DNA of 64,000 nt from Polaribacter septentrionalilitoris (GCF_009832745.1 NZ_VRMJ01000041.1:253001-317000), one strand, 5' to 3'; shown: positions 9,346-17,856, counted from the stretch's first letter. The notes: generated by a model not told the origin, from the sequence alone. Translations and numbers: made by a program.

Positions 9346-9930
9346 ATGAATTTTTTTAAGAAACTTTTCAATATTCCTGCAAAGGAAGATAAGGAGGTTC
9401 GTAAACAAGAAGTAGAACTATCTCTAGATGATCTTTTTGTACATAATTTTGTAGAAAAAGGTGGTAAATTTTTGTATTGTATTCAAAAAACAGAAGTTGC
9501 GGAGAATTTAAGGAATATACTTAAAGAGAATAATTGGTCAGATCTAACCCTATTAGATTTAGACTTGTCAACATTTTTTAAAAAGAAAGATGTAAAAGTT
9601 AAAAAAGATTTCATTACTGATGTACCAATTTTAACCAGTTGTGAGCATTTAATAGCAGATAATGGAAATATTTTATTTTCTTCAAACCAATTAAAAAGTG
9701 TAAAATTATCTGAAATGCCAAAAAACTTTATTGTCTTTGCTAAAACAAGCCAGTTGGTAAAGGATATGGGTCAGGGACTTACAGGAATTAAAATAAATCA
9801 TAAAGAGAATTTGCCAACAAATATATCTGCCATAAAAAATTATGGAATAGATAAAAATGACGATAATTTTTTAAACTACGGTAACAATAACTCAAAAAAC
9901 TTATATTTGCTGCTATTAGAAGATTTATAG
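9346..9930 (+). CDS. LUD-domain protein (LutC/YkgG-like)
   Basis: A 194-residue protein with the LUD (lactate utilisation) fold. The pattern VPILTSCEHLIADNGNILFSS and the later FIVFAKTSQLVKDMGQGL resemble LutC-type proteins. It has no iron-sulfur cysteines and no LutA/LutB partner nearby. In flavobacteria this gene sits consistently between ftsH and cdsA, so its role may be unrelated to lactate. The function is unknown. It is 15 bases after ftsH and 1 base before cdsA. Confidence 0.75.
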   Translation: MNFFKKLFNIPAKEDKEVRKQEVELSLDDLFVHNFVEKGGKFLYCIQKTEVAENLRNILKENNWSDLTLLDLDLSTFFKKKDVKVKKDFITDVPILTSCEHLIADNGNILFSSNQLKSVKLSEMPKNFIVFAKTSQLVKDMGQGLTGIKINHKENLPTNISAIKNYGIDKNDDNFLNYGNNNSKNLYLLLLEDL

Positions 9931-9931
9931 T

Positions 9932-10726
9932 ATGCGCAACCTTTTTAGAAGGAGTTTTTCAGGGATTATTTACGTTTTAATATTTTTATCTGCTATTCTT
10001 TTTTCAAAAGAATCATATATAGCTCTTGTTTCTTTGTTTTCCGTGTTATGTATTTGGGAGTTTTCTAGATTGATAAACTTTAAGAGTATTGTTGGTTATG
10101 TTTTCTTTCTATTAGCAATGTTTTTAATGTTAAAAAGACCAGAGAATTATGCAATAACTGGTATTTTAATAATCACATTATTGTCTGCCATATACTTGAT
10201 GTATCAACTCTTTACAAAAAAAGAAATTAAGTTTTCTAATGATAGATCAAAATTAGGTTTATTAATTAGGTATCTTGTTTTTTCAATGCTATTTTTAGTG
10301 TTTTTGCCAATATATAAAGGAGCATATCATCCTAACTTAATGATTTGTATATTGATTATGATTTGGGTTAATGATAGTTTTGCATTTTTAGTAGGTAAGA
10401 ATTTTGGAAGAACCAAACTATTTGTTTCAGTATCTCCCAAAAAAACAATAGAAGGTTTTCTAGGAGGATTTGTATTTGCATTATTAGCTGCTTTTGCAAT
10501 AAGTAAATTCAATAAAGAGTTTACTGTTTTAAATTGGCTCATAATTGCCGTTATTATTAGTGTAATTGGAACTATAGGAGATTTAATAGAATCGAAGTTT
10601 AAAAGACAAGCTAACATAAAAGATAGTGGTAATATTATGCCCGGTCATGGAGGTATCTTAGATCGATTAGATAGTTTGTTGTTTGCTGCTCCGTTCGTAT
10701 ATTTGTATATTAATTATATTATTTAA
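9932..10726 (+). CDS. cdsA: Phosphatidate cytidylyltransferase
   Basis: CdsA makes CDP-diacylglycerol from phosphatidate and CTP at the inner membrane, the branch point of phospholipid synthesis. The 264-residue protein has about seven or eight hydrophobic segments and the C-terminal family signature spread over GDLIESKFKRQANIKDS and MPGHGGILDRLDS (roughly residues 215-250), with the conserved K-D and D-R-x-D residues present. It is immediately followed by psd, so two consecutive phospholipid steps are coupled. Confidence 0.95.
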   Translation: MRNLFRRSFSGIIYVLIFLSAILFSKESYIALVSLFSVLCIWEFSRLINFKSIVGYVFFLLAMFLMLKRPENYAITGILIITLLSAIYLMYQLFTKKEIKFSNDRSKLGLLIRYLVFSMLFLVFLPIYKGAYHPNLMICILIMIWVNDSFAFLVGKNFGRTKLFVSVSPKKTIEGFLGGFVFALLAAFAISKFNKEFTVLNWLIIAVIISVIGTIGDLIESKFKRQANIKDSGNIMPGHGGILDRLDSLLFAAPFVYLYINYII

Positions 10727-10728
10727 TT

Positions 10729-11385
10729 ATGATTCGTTTTCACAAAGAAGGATATAAAATTATTGTTATTGCATTGTTTATATCAACAGCTGGTGTTTTA
10801 TTAGCTGAAAAATTTATTGATATTCCTTGGTTGGTGAAAGCTATTCAAATTATCATTTTAGTTTTGTTAATTATTGTTCTTCAGTTTTTTAGAAACCCTA
10901 GGAGAAGTACAATTTTAAATAATGATACTATTGTTGCTCCAGTAGATGGTAAAGTTGTTGTAATAGAAGAAGTTGAAGAGCCAGAATATTTTAAAGGCAA
11001 AAGATTACAAGTATCTATTTTTATGTCACCTGTAAATGTTCATGTTACAAGATATGCAATGAGCGGAGTTATAAAATATAGTAAATATCATCCAGGAAAA
11101 TATCTAGTTGCATGGCACCCAAAAGCATCAACAGAAAACGAAAGAACAACAGTTGTTATTAATAATTTATCTTTTGGGGATGTACTTTACAGACAAATAG
11201 CAGGTGCATTAGCTAAAAGAATAGTGAATTATGCTAAAGAAGGAGATAAAGTAATACAAGGAACCGATGCAGGGTTTATAAAGTTTGGTTCTAGGGTAGA
11301 TTTGTTTTTACCTCTAGAAACAAAATTAAATGTTGCTTTGGGCGATAAAGTAAAAGGAGGAGTTCAAGTAATTGCTGAAAAATAA
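10729..11385 (+). CDS. psd: Phosphatidylserine decarboxylase family protein (short type)
   Basis: Converts phosphatidylserine to phosphatidylethanolamine with a pyruvoyl cofactor. The 218-residue length is that of the short Psd class. Two N-terminal transmembrane segments precede the catalytic domain, which starts with VAPVDGKVVVIEE. The self-cleavage site is the GS in GFIKFGSRVDLF near residues 183-194, giving a small C-terminal alpha chain. It follows cdsA by 2 bases and precedes the acyl-CoA-binding protein gene by 2 bases. No pssA is in the window. Confidence 0.93.
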   Translation: MIRFHKEGYKIIVIALFISTAGVLLAEKFIDIPWLVKAIQIIILVLLIIVLQFFRNPRRSTILNNDTIVAPVDGKVVVIEEVEEPEYFKGKRLQVSIFMSPVNVHVTRYAMSGVIKYSKYHPGKYLVAWHPKASTENERTTVVINNLSFGDVLYRQIAGALAKRIVNYAKEGDKVIQGTDAGFIKFGSRVDLFLPLETKLNVALGDKVKGGVQVIAEK

Positions 11386-11387
11386 GA

Positions 11388-11651
11388 ATGACAGATTCTG
11401 ATTTAGACAAAGAGTTTAATGAAGCTTTCGAAAAAATATCAAAGTTAAAATGGACAATTGCACCAGATGTAATGTTGAAGTTTTATGCCTACTACAAACA
11501 AGCTAGTTTTGGTAACAATTTTTCTTTCGAAAGTGGTTTAGATCTTAGAAGTGGTTTTAAGTTTAACGCATGGATGCAATTAAATGGAATGACTTCAGAA
11601 GAAGCAAAGAAAGAGTACATAGATTTAGCAAATAAAGTATTAAACACATAA
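11388..11651 (+). CDS. Acyl-CoA-binding protein (ACBP)
   Basis: An 87-residue four-helix ACBP that binds medium- to long-chain acyl-CoA in the cytoplasm. The typical patterns LKFYAYYKQASFG and FNAWMQLNGMTSEEAKKEYI are present. ACBPs are common in eukaryotes but restricted among bacteria. In Flavobacteriia the gene regularly follows psd, which fits a role in phospholipid or fatty-acid supply. Confidence 0.9.
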   Translation: MTDSDLDKEFNEAFEKISKLKWTIAPDVMLKFYAYYKQASFGNNFSFESGLDLRSGFKFNAWMQLNGMTSEEAKKEYIDLANKVLNT

Positions 11652-11662
11652 ATAATAAAAAA

Positions 11663-12298
11663 ATGAAAAAAGTATTTACAGTAGCAGTTTTAGTTGTTTT
11701 AGCTTTAAATTTTTCAGCATGTAAGTCAGAAAAAAGACCAGATTATAGTAAAGAAACACCAAATGAGGTAGTTAAAAAGAAAAGTACAGCACCTTTTGCT
11801 GTAAAAAATGCAAAAAATGAAATTAATTTCACTGCATACAAAACTACAGATAAAGTTCCTGTTGGAGGACAATTTAAAAAAGTAGATGTTATTTCTGGAG
11901 GTGAAGGGAACTCTGTAAAAGAAGCGATTCATAATACAGAATTTTCAATACCAGTAAGTAGTATATTTACCAAAGACACTAGTAGAGACTATAAGATTAA
12001 AAAGTTTTTCTTTGGTGTGATGGATAAAACAAAGTTATTGTCAGGAAAGTTAGTTATAGAAAATGACTCAACTGGTTATACCAATTTAAAAATGAACGGA
12101 ATAACCAAAAAAGTTCCTTTTTCTTATACAATAGAAGGAAGAATATTTTCAATGGAAGCTACAATGGATGTTAATAGTTGGAATGCTTTAGAAGCATTAA
12201 ACTCATTAAATACTGTTTGTAAAGACTTACACAAAGGTGCAGATGGTGTGTCTAAAACTTGGAGCGAAGTAGCTTTAAATATTACATCAAAATTTTAA
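11663..12298 (+). CDS. YceI-like lipoprotein
   Basis: A 211-residue protein with a lipoprotein signal peptide (hydrophobic stretch ending ALNFSAC, cysteine at residue 20) followed by a YceI-type lipocalin-like beta barrel: INFTAYKTTDKVPVGGQFKKVDV and later FSYTIEGRIFSMEATMDVNSW. YceI proteins bind isoprenoid or fatty-acyl lipids in the periplasm. It is the last gene of the run from rsfS, and a strong hairpin terminator follows at 12352. Confidence 0.8.
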   Translation: MKKVFTVAVLVVLALNFSACKSEKRPDYSKETPNEVVKKKSTAPFAVKNAKNEINFTAYKTTDKVPVGGQFKKVDVISGGEGNSVKEAIHNTEFSIPVSSIFTKDTSRDYKIKKFFFGVMDKTKLLSGKLVIENDSTGYTNLKMNGITKKVPFSYTIEGRIFSMEATMDVNSWNALEALNSLNTVCKDLHKGADGVSKTWSEVALNITSKF

Positions 12299-12351
12299 TA
12301 TTATAAATTTCACATCTTTTAAATTAGGCTTTTAAGAAATAGTAACTTATT

Positions 12352-12390
12352 AAAAATCGAAAATTATAAAAATAATTTTCGATTTTTTTT
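12352..12390 (+). terminator. Rho-independent terminator after the YceI-like gene
   Basis: A 16-base-pair stem (left arm 12352-12367, right arm 12372-12387) with a 4-base loop and core ATCGAAAATTAT, followed by a T run to 12390. It closes the rsfS-to-YceI transcription unit. Because of the A run on the left it could also work on the minus strand, but no minus-strand gene ends here. Confidence 0.75.
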
Positions 12391-12400
12391 TAAATTTTAT

Positions 12401-12432
12401 TTGGTATTATTAAATATTTGTACATATATTTG
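12401..12432 (+). promoter_or_regulatory. Promoter of the T9SS cluster (TTG-N21-TATATTTG)
   Basis: TTG at 12401-12403 and TATATTTG at 12425-12432 with a 21-base spacer fit the Bacteroidota consensus exactly. The predicted start near 12437 gives a leader of about 68 bases that carries two copies of the ACCCCTAAA motif (12453-12461 and 12496-12504), the second touching the start codon. Confidence 0.55.
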
Positions 12433-12451
12433 AAGCAATTAATAATTAATT

Positions 12452-12461
12452 AACCCCTAAA
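12452..12461 (+). repeat. ACCCCTAAA leader motif, copy 1
   Basis: AACCCCTAAA lies in the predicted 5' leader of the T9SS gene. It is one of five intergenic copies in this cluster (see also 12496, 16208, 16423, 16442). Confidence 0.6.
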
Positions 12462-12495
12462 ACCTAATGATTAAGTATTAATTTTATACTTTTTT

Positions 12496-12504
12496 ACCCC
12501 TAAA
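12496..12504 (+). repeat. ACCCCTAAA leader motif, copy 2, abutting the start codon
   Basis: ACCCCTAAA ends exactly one base before the ATG at 12505, the place where a ribosome contacts the mRNA. A further TCCCCTAAA falls inside codons 5-8 of the gene and may be chance. Confidence 0.6.
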
Positions 12505-15500
12505 ATGACTAGAAAATTTTCCCCTAAATTTTTGAAACTTTTATTGTTACTTATATTTGTTTCACTACCGTTATCTTCTTTTGCACAGAATAATGTTTAC
12601 ATTAATGTGAATTGGCCTCAGTGGTCTAGAGAAAATAAAGTAGATATTATAAATTCTTCAAATACCACAGTATTATCATTTGATAATGATTATGGAACTT
12701 CAGGTAATACTTCTTTTTTAAACCAAAACTCTAATACAGTAAATTTACCAAACGGAGATTACACAGTTAGAGTGTATGATGGTTATGGAGATAGTTGGAA
12801 TGGCTCTACTTCTTATGCAAGAATTTTTGTGAATGGTAGTCAAGTATTTGATTTTGATGGGAATTTTAATAGTAACCCAAATAATGGAACAGAAGTAAAG
12901 CAAGATTTTTCTTTAACTATTGGTTCAATAGACGATGCTTCATTTAGTTATGCACAATCAGGATATTGCCAAACATTATCAGATCCAATACCAACAATTA
13001 CAGGAGAAACTGGCGGAACTTTTGCATCTACTTCTGGTTTGGTTATCAATTCATCTACAGGGCAAATAGATTTGTCAGCATCAACTTTAGGTAGTTATGT
13101 TGTAACATATACAACTACAGCACCAGATCAAAATTCATCTACTCAGAATATTACAATTTCTGATGGTGATGTTGCTACATTTGCGTATGCAAGTTCTTTT
13201 GCAACACAAAATGAAAATGATATTTCACCAACTACAACAGGTCAAAGTGGTACCTATTCATCTACATCAGGGTTAAGCATTAATTCTTCTAACGGTACAA
13301 TTGATGTTTCAGCATCTACACCAGGATTATATACAGTTTCTTATACCACAAATGGGAGTTGTCCTAAAATTTACACAGATTCTGTACAGATTATATCATC
13401 AACATATTATAGTAATTCAAAAAAATATATTGAATATATTCCAGGCACAATGCCTGTTATTATTTCTGCACCACATGGAGGTACACTTACAGGTAGTGAG
13501 CTAGCTACAAGACGATGTGGTACTGGAGAAATGGATGATAATACAGATATTTTAATCAGAGAAATACAAAAAAAGTGTTTTGAACAATTTGGGGTATATC
13601 CTTATATCATAATTAACAATTTAAGAAGAAATAAATTAGATCCTAATAGAACCGAGAGTGTTGCTACTTGTGGTAATTCGGCTGCGAAGCCTTATTTTGA
13701 TGCCTATCATAGCTTTATAGATCAGGCAAGCGCAGATGTAACTACTAAATTTGGAAAAGGGTTGTACATTGATTTGCATGGTCAAAGTCATTCGATACCA
13801 AGAATTGAAGCGGGTTACAATTTACCTAGTAGCTCTTTTGAAGAGAATTTAAATAATACTACTACCAATGTAACAGAATTAGCAAGAGTAACTATTAAAA
13901 ACTTAATAGATAATAACATACAAAATTTAACTTTTGAGGATTTAATTAGAGGTTCACAAAGCTTTGGTGGTTTAATGCAAACTACTGGAGGTGCAGAATA
14001 TGCAGCCCTTGGGCATGCAGGATGTAGCAGAGGCGTGGGGTATAGAACCGTTCCGAGTCATGTGAAAACAGGCTCGGATCAAGGTTCTTGTGATGACACA
14101 AATCCTGGTGGCAATTCCTATTTTGCAGGAGATTATTACAGTAATATTAGACATGGTTCTGGTACTACAAGCTATGCAAACTCCGTAGTTGGAGGAGGTG
14201 GCTCTGTTAATGGAGGTGGTGGTACAATTGATGGCATTATGACAGAAGTTAATAGACGTGTTAGAGATTTAGGATCTTCATATTCATCGATTTATGGAAG
14301 GTCTGACAGCAGAAGTGCTACAATACCTTATTTTTCAAGAGATTACGCAAGAGTTATTGAAGATTTTATTCAGAAGCATTACAATGATTTTTCTAACTTT
14401 TCTTACAACACAGCTATACATTCAATCTATGGTTTAGATCCTTCACCAACAATTACAGGAGTTTCTGGAGGTACATTCTCTAGTTCATCTGGATTAAGTA
14501 TTAATTCGTCTACAGGAGTAATTGATGTATCTGCTTCATCACCTGGTTCTTACACAGTTTCTTATACAGCACCTAATGTTGGAGAGTTTTATAGCAAAGA
14601 ATTTTCTATAACTATAAATTCAGATCCAGTTACAAATACTTTTACGGCAAGTTCAGGTAATTGGTCAGATTTGTCAAATTGGAGCTTAACAAGAATACCT
14701 TTAATAACAGATAATGTTTCAATACCATCAGGGAACACTGTAAATTTAGACCTATCAAACGTTTCAGTAAATGACATTTCAGTTGTAGGTACATTAACAA
14801 TAAATTCAGGAAAATCATTAACCGTTACTGGAAATTTAAACAATACAGGAACTACTATAATAAATTCTGATGTCACTGCTAGCGGATCTTTGATTGTTCA
14901 GGGAAATGCAACAGGAAATATTATTTATAATAGATATATTAAAGATAATAGCAATTGGTATATGATTTCTAGCCCAGTAGAAAATCTAGATATTGATACT
15001 TTTGTTACATCAAATCCAATACTTACAGGTTCAGGTAGTAATGTAGGCTTATCAAATTATAATAATACAACATCAACTTGGGAATATTATCAAAAAGAAA
15101 CTACAGATTCAGGAGATTTTATTTTGGGTGATGGTAGAGCAGTAAAAAGAACTACACCTGGAAGCTTAGTATTTACTGGAAATTTAAAAACAGACGATGT
15201 CTTAAAACCTGTAAAGTTAGGGTCTGATGGTTGGAATTTAATTGGAAATCCATATCCTTCTTTACTCAATGTGAACACCAATGCAAATAGCAGTAATAAT
15301 ATGGTTAGTGTTAATTTTGCTAATCTATCTGCAGGTTTCAAAGCATTGTATTTCTGGGATGCTGTAAATGGTTCTTATATTCCTTTTAACAATGCATCAG
15401 ACGCAAAATATATTGCACCAGGTCAAGGTTTCTTTGTTAAAATAGATGGTAATACTAGCATTTCTTTTAACGAAAATATGCAAACACATCAATTAGGTGA

Positions 15501-16209
15501 TAATTTTTTAAAAAGTCAAAATACTTTTAATATCAAGCTAAAAGTAAATAACGGAACTTCAGGTAAAGAAACCGATATTAAGTATATAAACAAAATGACT
15601 TTAGGCATAGATGAAGGGTATGATGCTCGTTTGTTTGATGATAAAACTCCTTTTTCTATTAGTACTTTTATTTTAGATGAAAGTGATAATCATAAATATG
15701 CAATTCAGGTTTTACCTACTTATAACTATGATTCAATGGTAATTCCTGTAAGTATCAATACTAAATCTAACACAGAATTAGTGTTTACAGTAGAAGCAAA
15801 TAATATTCCTGATGGATTTAATATTTATTTAGAAGATAGAGAGTTAAATATATTTACAAAGTTTAATAAATCAGAGTTGAGTTATAAGGTAAACATATCT
15901 AATGAGATGAATGGAGACAAACGTTTTTACCTCCATACAACTTCAGGAGTACTGTCTGCAGAAAATGTTACGTATGATTCATCAATAAGAATTTATCAAA
16001 ATACACAGAATACTCTAAAAATTGAAGGCTTAAAAAAAGAGGATGCAAAAATAAAACTAATTTCAATATTAGGTAAAGAAGTTTTTAAAGAGGCATTAAA
16101 AAATACCTTAAACCAAGAAGTTAAAGTTAACAATATTAGCAAAGGAATTTACATTGTACAAATTAGTTTTGCTTCAGGAAAAATAACAAAAAAAATAATT
16201 TTTGATTAA
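12505..16209 (+). CDS. T9SS-exported modular protein with N-formylglutamate-amidohydrolase-like domain
   Basis: A 1234-residue secreted protein. It has a signal peptide (residues 1-28, ending SSFAQ) and an N-terminal beta domain with DGYGDSWNG. Three related Ig-like repeats lie near residues 162-202, 242-280 and 647-688, each running from ITG/TTG to YTVSYT. The central region, about residues 298-635, contains ISAPHGG (near 323), MDDNTD and YIDLHGQSH (near 421), resembling the zinc-binding residues of N-formylglutamate amidohydrolases and related zinc carboxypeptidase-fold enzymes. After residue 690 come a SGNWSDLSNW domain and a WNLIGNPYPS domain common in flavobacterial exoproteins. The last 70 residues form a type A T9SS sorting domain (SKGIYIVQISFASGKITKKIIF). 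The protein should be exported, processed and anchored or released at the cell surface. The substrate is unknown, and the enzyme assignment rests on motif resemblance. Confidence 0.75.
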   Translation: MTRKFSPKFLKLLLLLIFVSLPLSSFAQNNVYINVNWPQWSRENKVDIINSSNTTVLSFDNDYGTSGNTSFLNQNSNTVNLPNGDYTVRVYDGYGDSWNGSTSYARIFVNGSQVFDFDGNFNSNPNNGTEVKQDFSLTIGSIDDASFSYAQSGYCQTLSDPIPTITGETGGTFASTSGLVINSSTGQIDLSASTLGSYVVTYTTTAPDQNSSTQNITISDGDVATFAYASSFATQNENDISPTTTGQSGTYSSTSGLSINSSNGTIDVSASTPGLYTVSYTTNGSCPKIYTDSVQIISSTYYSNSKKYIEYIPGTMPVIISAPHGGTLTGSELATRRCGTGEMDDNTDILIREIQKKCFEQFGVYPYIIINNLRRNKLDPNRTESVATCGNSAAKPYFDAYHSFIDQASADVTTKFGKGLYIDLHGQSHSIPRIEAGYNLPSSSFEENLNNTTTNVTELARVTIKNLIDNNIQNLTFEDLIRGSQSFGGLMQTTGGAEYAALGHAGCSRGVGYRTVPSHVKTGSDQGSCDDTNPGGNSYFAGDYYSNIRHGSGTTSYANSVVGGGGSVNGGGGTIDGIMTEVNRRVRDLGSSYSSIYGRSDSRSATIPYFSRDYARVIEDFIQKHYNDFSNFSYNTAIHSIYGLDPSPTITGVSGGTFSSSSGLSINSSTGVIDVSASSPGSYTVSYTAPNVGEFYSKEFSITINSDPVTNTFTASSGNWSDLSNWSLTRIPLITDNVSIPSGNTVNLDLSNVSVNDISVVGTLTINSGKSLTVTGNLNNTGTTIINSDVTASGSLIVQGNATGNIIYNRYIKDNSNWYMISSPVENLDIDTFVTSNPILTGSGSNVGLSNYNNTTSTWEYYQKETTDSGDFILGDGRAVKRTTPGSLVFTGNLKTDDVLKPVKLGSDGWNLIGNPYPSLLNVNTNANSSNNMVSVNFANLSAGFKALYFWDAVNGSYIPFNNASDAKYIAPGQGFFVKIDGNTSISFNENMQTHQLGDNFLKSQNTFNIKLKVNNGTSGKETDIKYINKMTLGIDEGYDARLFDDKTPFSISTFILDESDNHKYAIQVLPTYNYDSMVIPVSINTKSNTELVFTVEANNIPDGFNIYLEDRELNIFTKFNKSELSYKVNISNEMNGDKRFYLHTTSGVLSAENVTYDSSIRIYQNTQNTLKIEGLKKEDAKIKLISILGKEVFKEALKNTLNQEVKVNNISKGIYIVQISFASGKITKKIIFD

Positions 16210-16215
16210 CCCCTA
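16208..16215 (+). repeat. ACCCCTA motif between the T9SS gene and the microprotein gene
   Basis: AACCCCTA overlaps the stop codon of the preceding gene and ends two bases before the ATG at 16218. The whole 8-base intergenic region is essentially the motif. Confidence 0.55.
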
Positions 16216-16217
16216 CA

Positions 16218-16403
16218 ATGAAACAAATTAAAAATAAACCTCAAATAGAGATAGAAAACATTACTAGAAAAGAAGCCTTAAAAAAGCTTGGGAATTATGG
16301 TAAATATGCAGCATTAACCTCATTAGGCACATATTTGTTACTGAACCCCAAAACTGCTCAAGCAGCTTCCTTGCCAGCTAGTCCTGGTGGTGATAGCTTT
16401 TAA
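16218..16403 (+). CDS. 61-residue exported microprotein
   Basis: A short open frame with good coding character. A charged N-terminus contains ITRKEALKKLGNYGKYAA, a single hydrophobic helix follows (about residues 32-43), then an AQA-like cleavage site and a short tail ending LPASPGGDSF. The TRKEALKKLG stretch resembles a twin-arginine signal with RK in place of RR. If cleaved after AQA, the mature peptide is only about 12-14 residues. The gene starts 8 bases after the T9SS gene and is preceded by the ACCCCTA motif, so it is most likely part of the same transcript. I recall similar small proteins in other flavobacteria but know no function for them. It could be a secreted peptide, a small membrane partner of the large exoprotein, or a signal-only leftover. 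Confidence 0.65.
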   Translation: MKQIKNKPQIEIENITRKEALKKLGNYGKYAALTSLGTYLLLNPKTAQAASLPASPGGDSF

Positions 16404-16422
16404 TATATAAGAATAAATTAAT

Positions 16423-16451
16423 AACCCCTAAATATTTTTTTAACCCCTAAA
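16423..16451 (+). repeat. Two ACCCCTAAA leader motifs before the 149-residue secreted protein gene
   Basis: AACCCCTAAA occurs at 16423-16432 and again at 16442-16451, a 19-base periodic pair, 10 bases before the ATG at 16462. It is the densest occurrence in the cluster. Confidence 0.6.
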
Positions 16452-16461
16452 TCTTATCAAA

Positions 16462-16911
16462 ATGAAAAATTTCAAAAACAAATTATTTTTAGTACTAGTA
16501 TTATCTTTTGCTATTTATGTAAATGCGCAAGATTATTTAATGACCTTAAATCCAACGTCTTTAAACTTTATAGATAAAAATGCCACGGAATATAAAGGAG
16601 AACCTCTGATTAAAGATAAATCTTTTACCTACAATTATAACGGAGGAGAAGTGTTTGTAACTTTTAAAGGAGATGAACATATTGAGTTTCATAATAATAA
16701 ACAACATTTTATTAAATCTAAATTGTTTTGGGTATCTAAAGACTTAGTTTACGTGACAATAGAAGATTATACATTACCTAATTTCCCTTTTAAAAGAGGA
16801 ACAAAAATGAAAATAGAATTTACAAAAGTTAAAGATGGCTTTGTAGAGTATAAGTCTACTTTAGGTGGGAGAACATGGCTAGGAAAAATGAAAGAGAGTA
16901 AGTTAGAGTAA
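16462..16911 (+). CDS. Small secreted protein of unknown function
   Basis: 149 residues with a clear signal peptide (MKNFKNKLFLVLVLSFAIYVNAQ without the cut, about residues 1-22) and a mature part of about 127 residues rich in beta-forming residues, including YNYNGGEVFVTFKGDEHIE and LGGRTWLGKMKESKLE. It has no cysteine, no recognisable domain and no T9SS sorting signal, so it is probably periplasmic or outer-membrane associated. It is the third gene carrying the ACCCCTAAA leader motif. Its stop codon directly abuts that of the convergent epimerase gene. Confidence 0.7.
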   Translation: MKNFKNKLFLVLVLSFAIYVNAQDYLMTLNPTSLNFIDKNATEYKGEPLIKDKSFTYNYNGGEVFVTFKGDEHIEFHNNKQHFIKSKLFWVSKDLVYVTIEDYTLPNFPFKRGTKMKIEFTKVKDGFVEYKSTLGGRTWLGKMKESKLE

Positions 16912-17793
16912 TTATTTTAATTCATTTAACGCCTCATTAAGTTTTGAAAATCGGAAAGAATAACCCCCATTCTTTTCGATTTTTTTTGATGAAATTCTAC
17001 TTCCTTCTAGAAGAATAATTGCCATTTTTCCAAATAAAATCTTCAACAAAAAACTAGGAACACCAAAGGCTAAATATGGTTTTTTAATACTTTTTGCTAA
17101 TGCTCTAGAAAAAGTTTTACTTGTATGATGTTCTGGAGCCACAGCGTTAAAAATCCCATTTATATTCTCTTCAACAGCATGTGTGTACATTGTACATAAA
17201 TCTTCTAAATGTATCCAAGGCATATATTGTTTTCCGGAGCCTAATGGAGAAATAATTGGAGTTCTCATTTTATCTAAAGCACCCCCTTTTTTAGATAAGA
17301 CAATACCAGTTCTTAATATAGAAACAGGTATTTTATTTTTTTTAAACTGCAATGCAGCATTTTCCCATTTTACACAAACATCGGCCAAAAAATCTGTTCC
17401 AGGTTTATCAGTTTCTTTAAAAATTTTGTCTGAAGTAACAGCTCCGTAATAGCCAATTCCAGAAGCTGATATAAAACCTTTTAAGTCAATGTTTAATTCA
17501 TTTATTTTGTCAAATAATAGGTTGGCGGTTTTAACTCTACTATCAATTATAGTTTGTTTTCTCTCTTCTGTCCAACGTTTATCAGCAATGCCAGCGCCAG
17601 CTAAATGAATAATGTATTCTGTTTTTAAAAGTGCTTTTTCATCAATGAAATTAGAAGAAATATCCCATTTAAATTCATTTTTATTTTTTGGATTTCTACT
17701 AAGAATTACAACTTCATGATTATGTTTTGATAACATTTTTACAAGTTGAGTTCCTACCAAACCAGTACCTCCTGTAATTAGAATTTTTGCCAT
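16912..17793 (-). CDS. TIGR01777-type NAD(P)-binding epimerase-like protein (YfcH family)
   Basis: A 293-residue Rossmann-fold protein of the extended short-chain dehydrogenase group. The dinucleotide loop GGTGLVGTQLVKML is at residues 8-21. ASGIGYYG supplies the active-site tyrosine region, and LRTGIVLSKKGGALDKM and WIHLEDL are typical of the YfcH/TIGR01777 branch. The reaction is unknown, as for the whole family. The start is ATG at 17793 (MAKILITGG); an extension of eight codons would run into the terminator hairpin of the neighbouring gene and is rejected. Confidence 0.88.
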   Translation of the reverse strand: MAKILITGGTGLVGTQLVKMLSKHNHEVVILSRNPKNKNEFKWDISSNFIDEKALLKTEYIIHLAGAGIADKRWTEERKQTIIDSRVKTANLLFDKINELNIDLKGFISASGIGYYGAVTSDKIFKETDKPGTDFLADVCVKWENAALQFKKNKIPVSILRTGIVLSKKGGALDKMRTPIISPLGSGKQYMPWIHLEDLCTMYTHAVEENINGIFNAVAPEHHTSKTFSRALAKSIKKPYLAFGVPSFLLKILFGKMAIILLEGSRISSKKIEKNGGYSFRFSKLNEALNELK

Positions 17794-17808
17794 ATTGTAA
17801 AAATAAAA

Positions 17809-17835
17809 AAACCGCAATCATTATGATTGCGGTTT
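17809..17835 (-). terminator. Rho-independent terminator after the zinc metalloprotease gene
   Basis: A perfect 12-base-pair stem (17809-17820 and 17824-17835, arm AAACCGCAATCA) with a 3-base loop. On the minus strand the T run from the A-rich stretch 17801-17810 follows, and the metalloprotease stop codon is 21 bases before it. Confidence 0.8.
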
Positions 17836-17856
17836 GAATAGATATATCTTATAAGA

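Noticed and set aside
9346..9930. Lactate utilisation operon
   Set aside because: Only a LUD-domain gene is present; the iron-sulfur partners LutA and LutB are absent and the neighbours are phospholipid genes.
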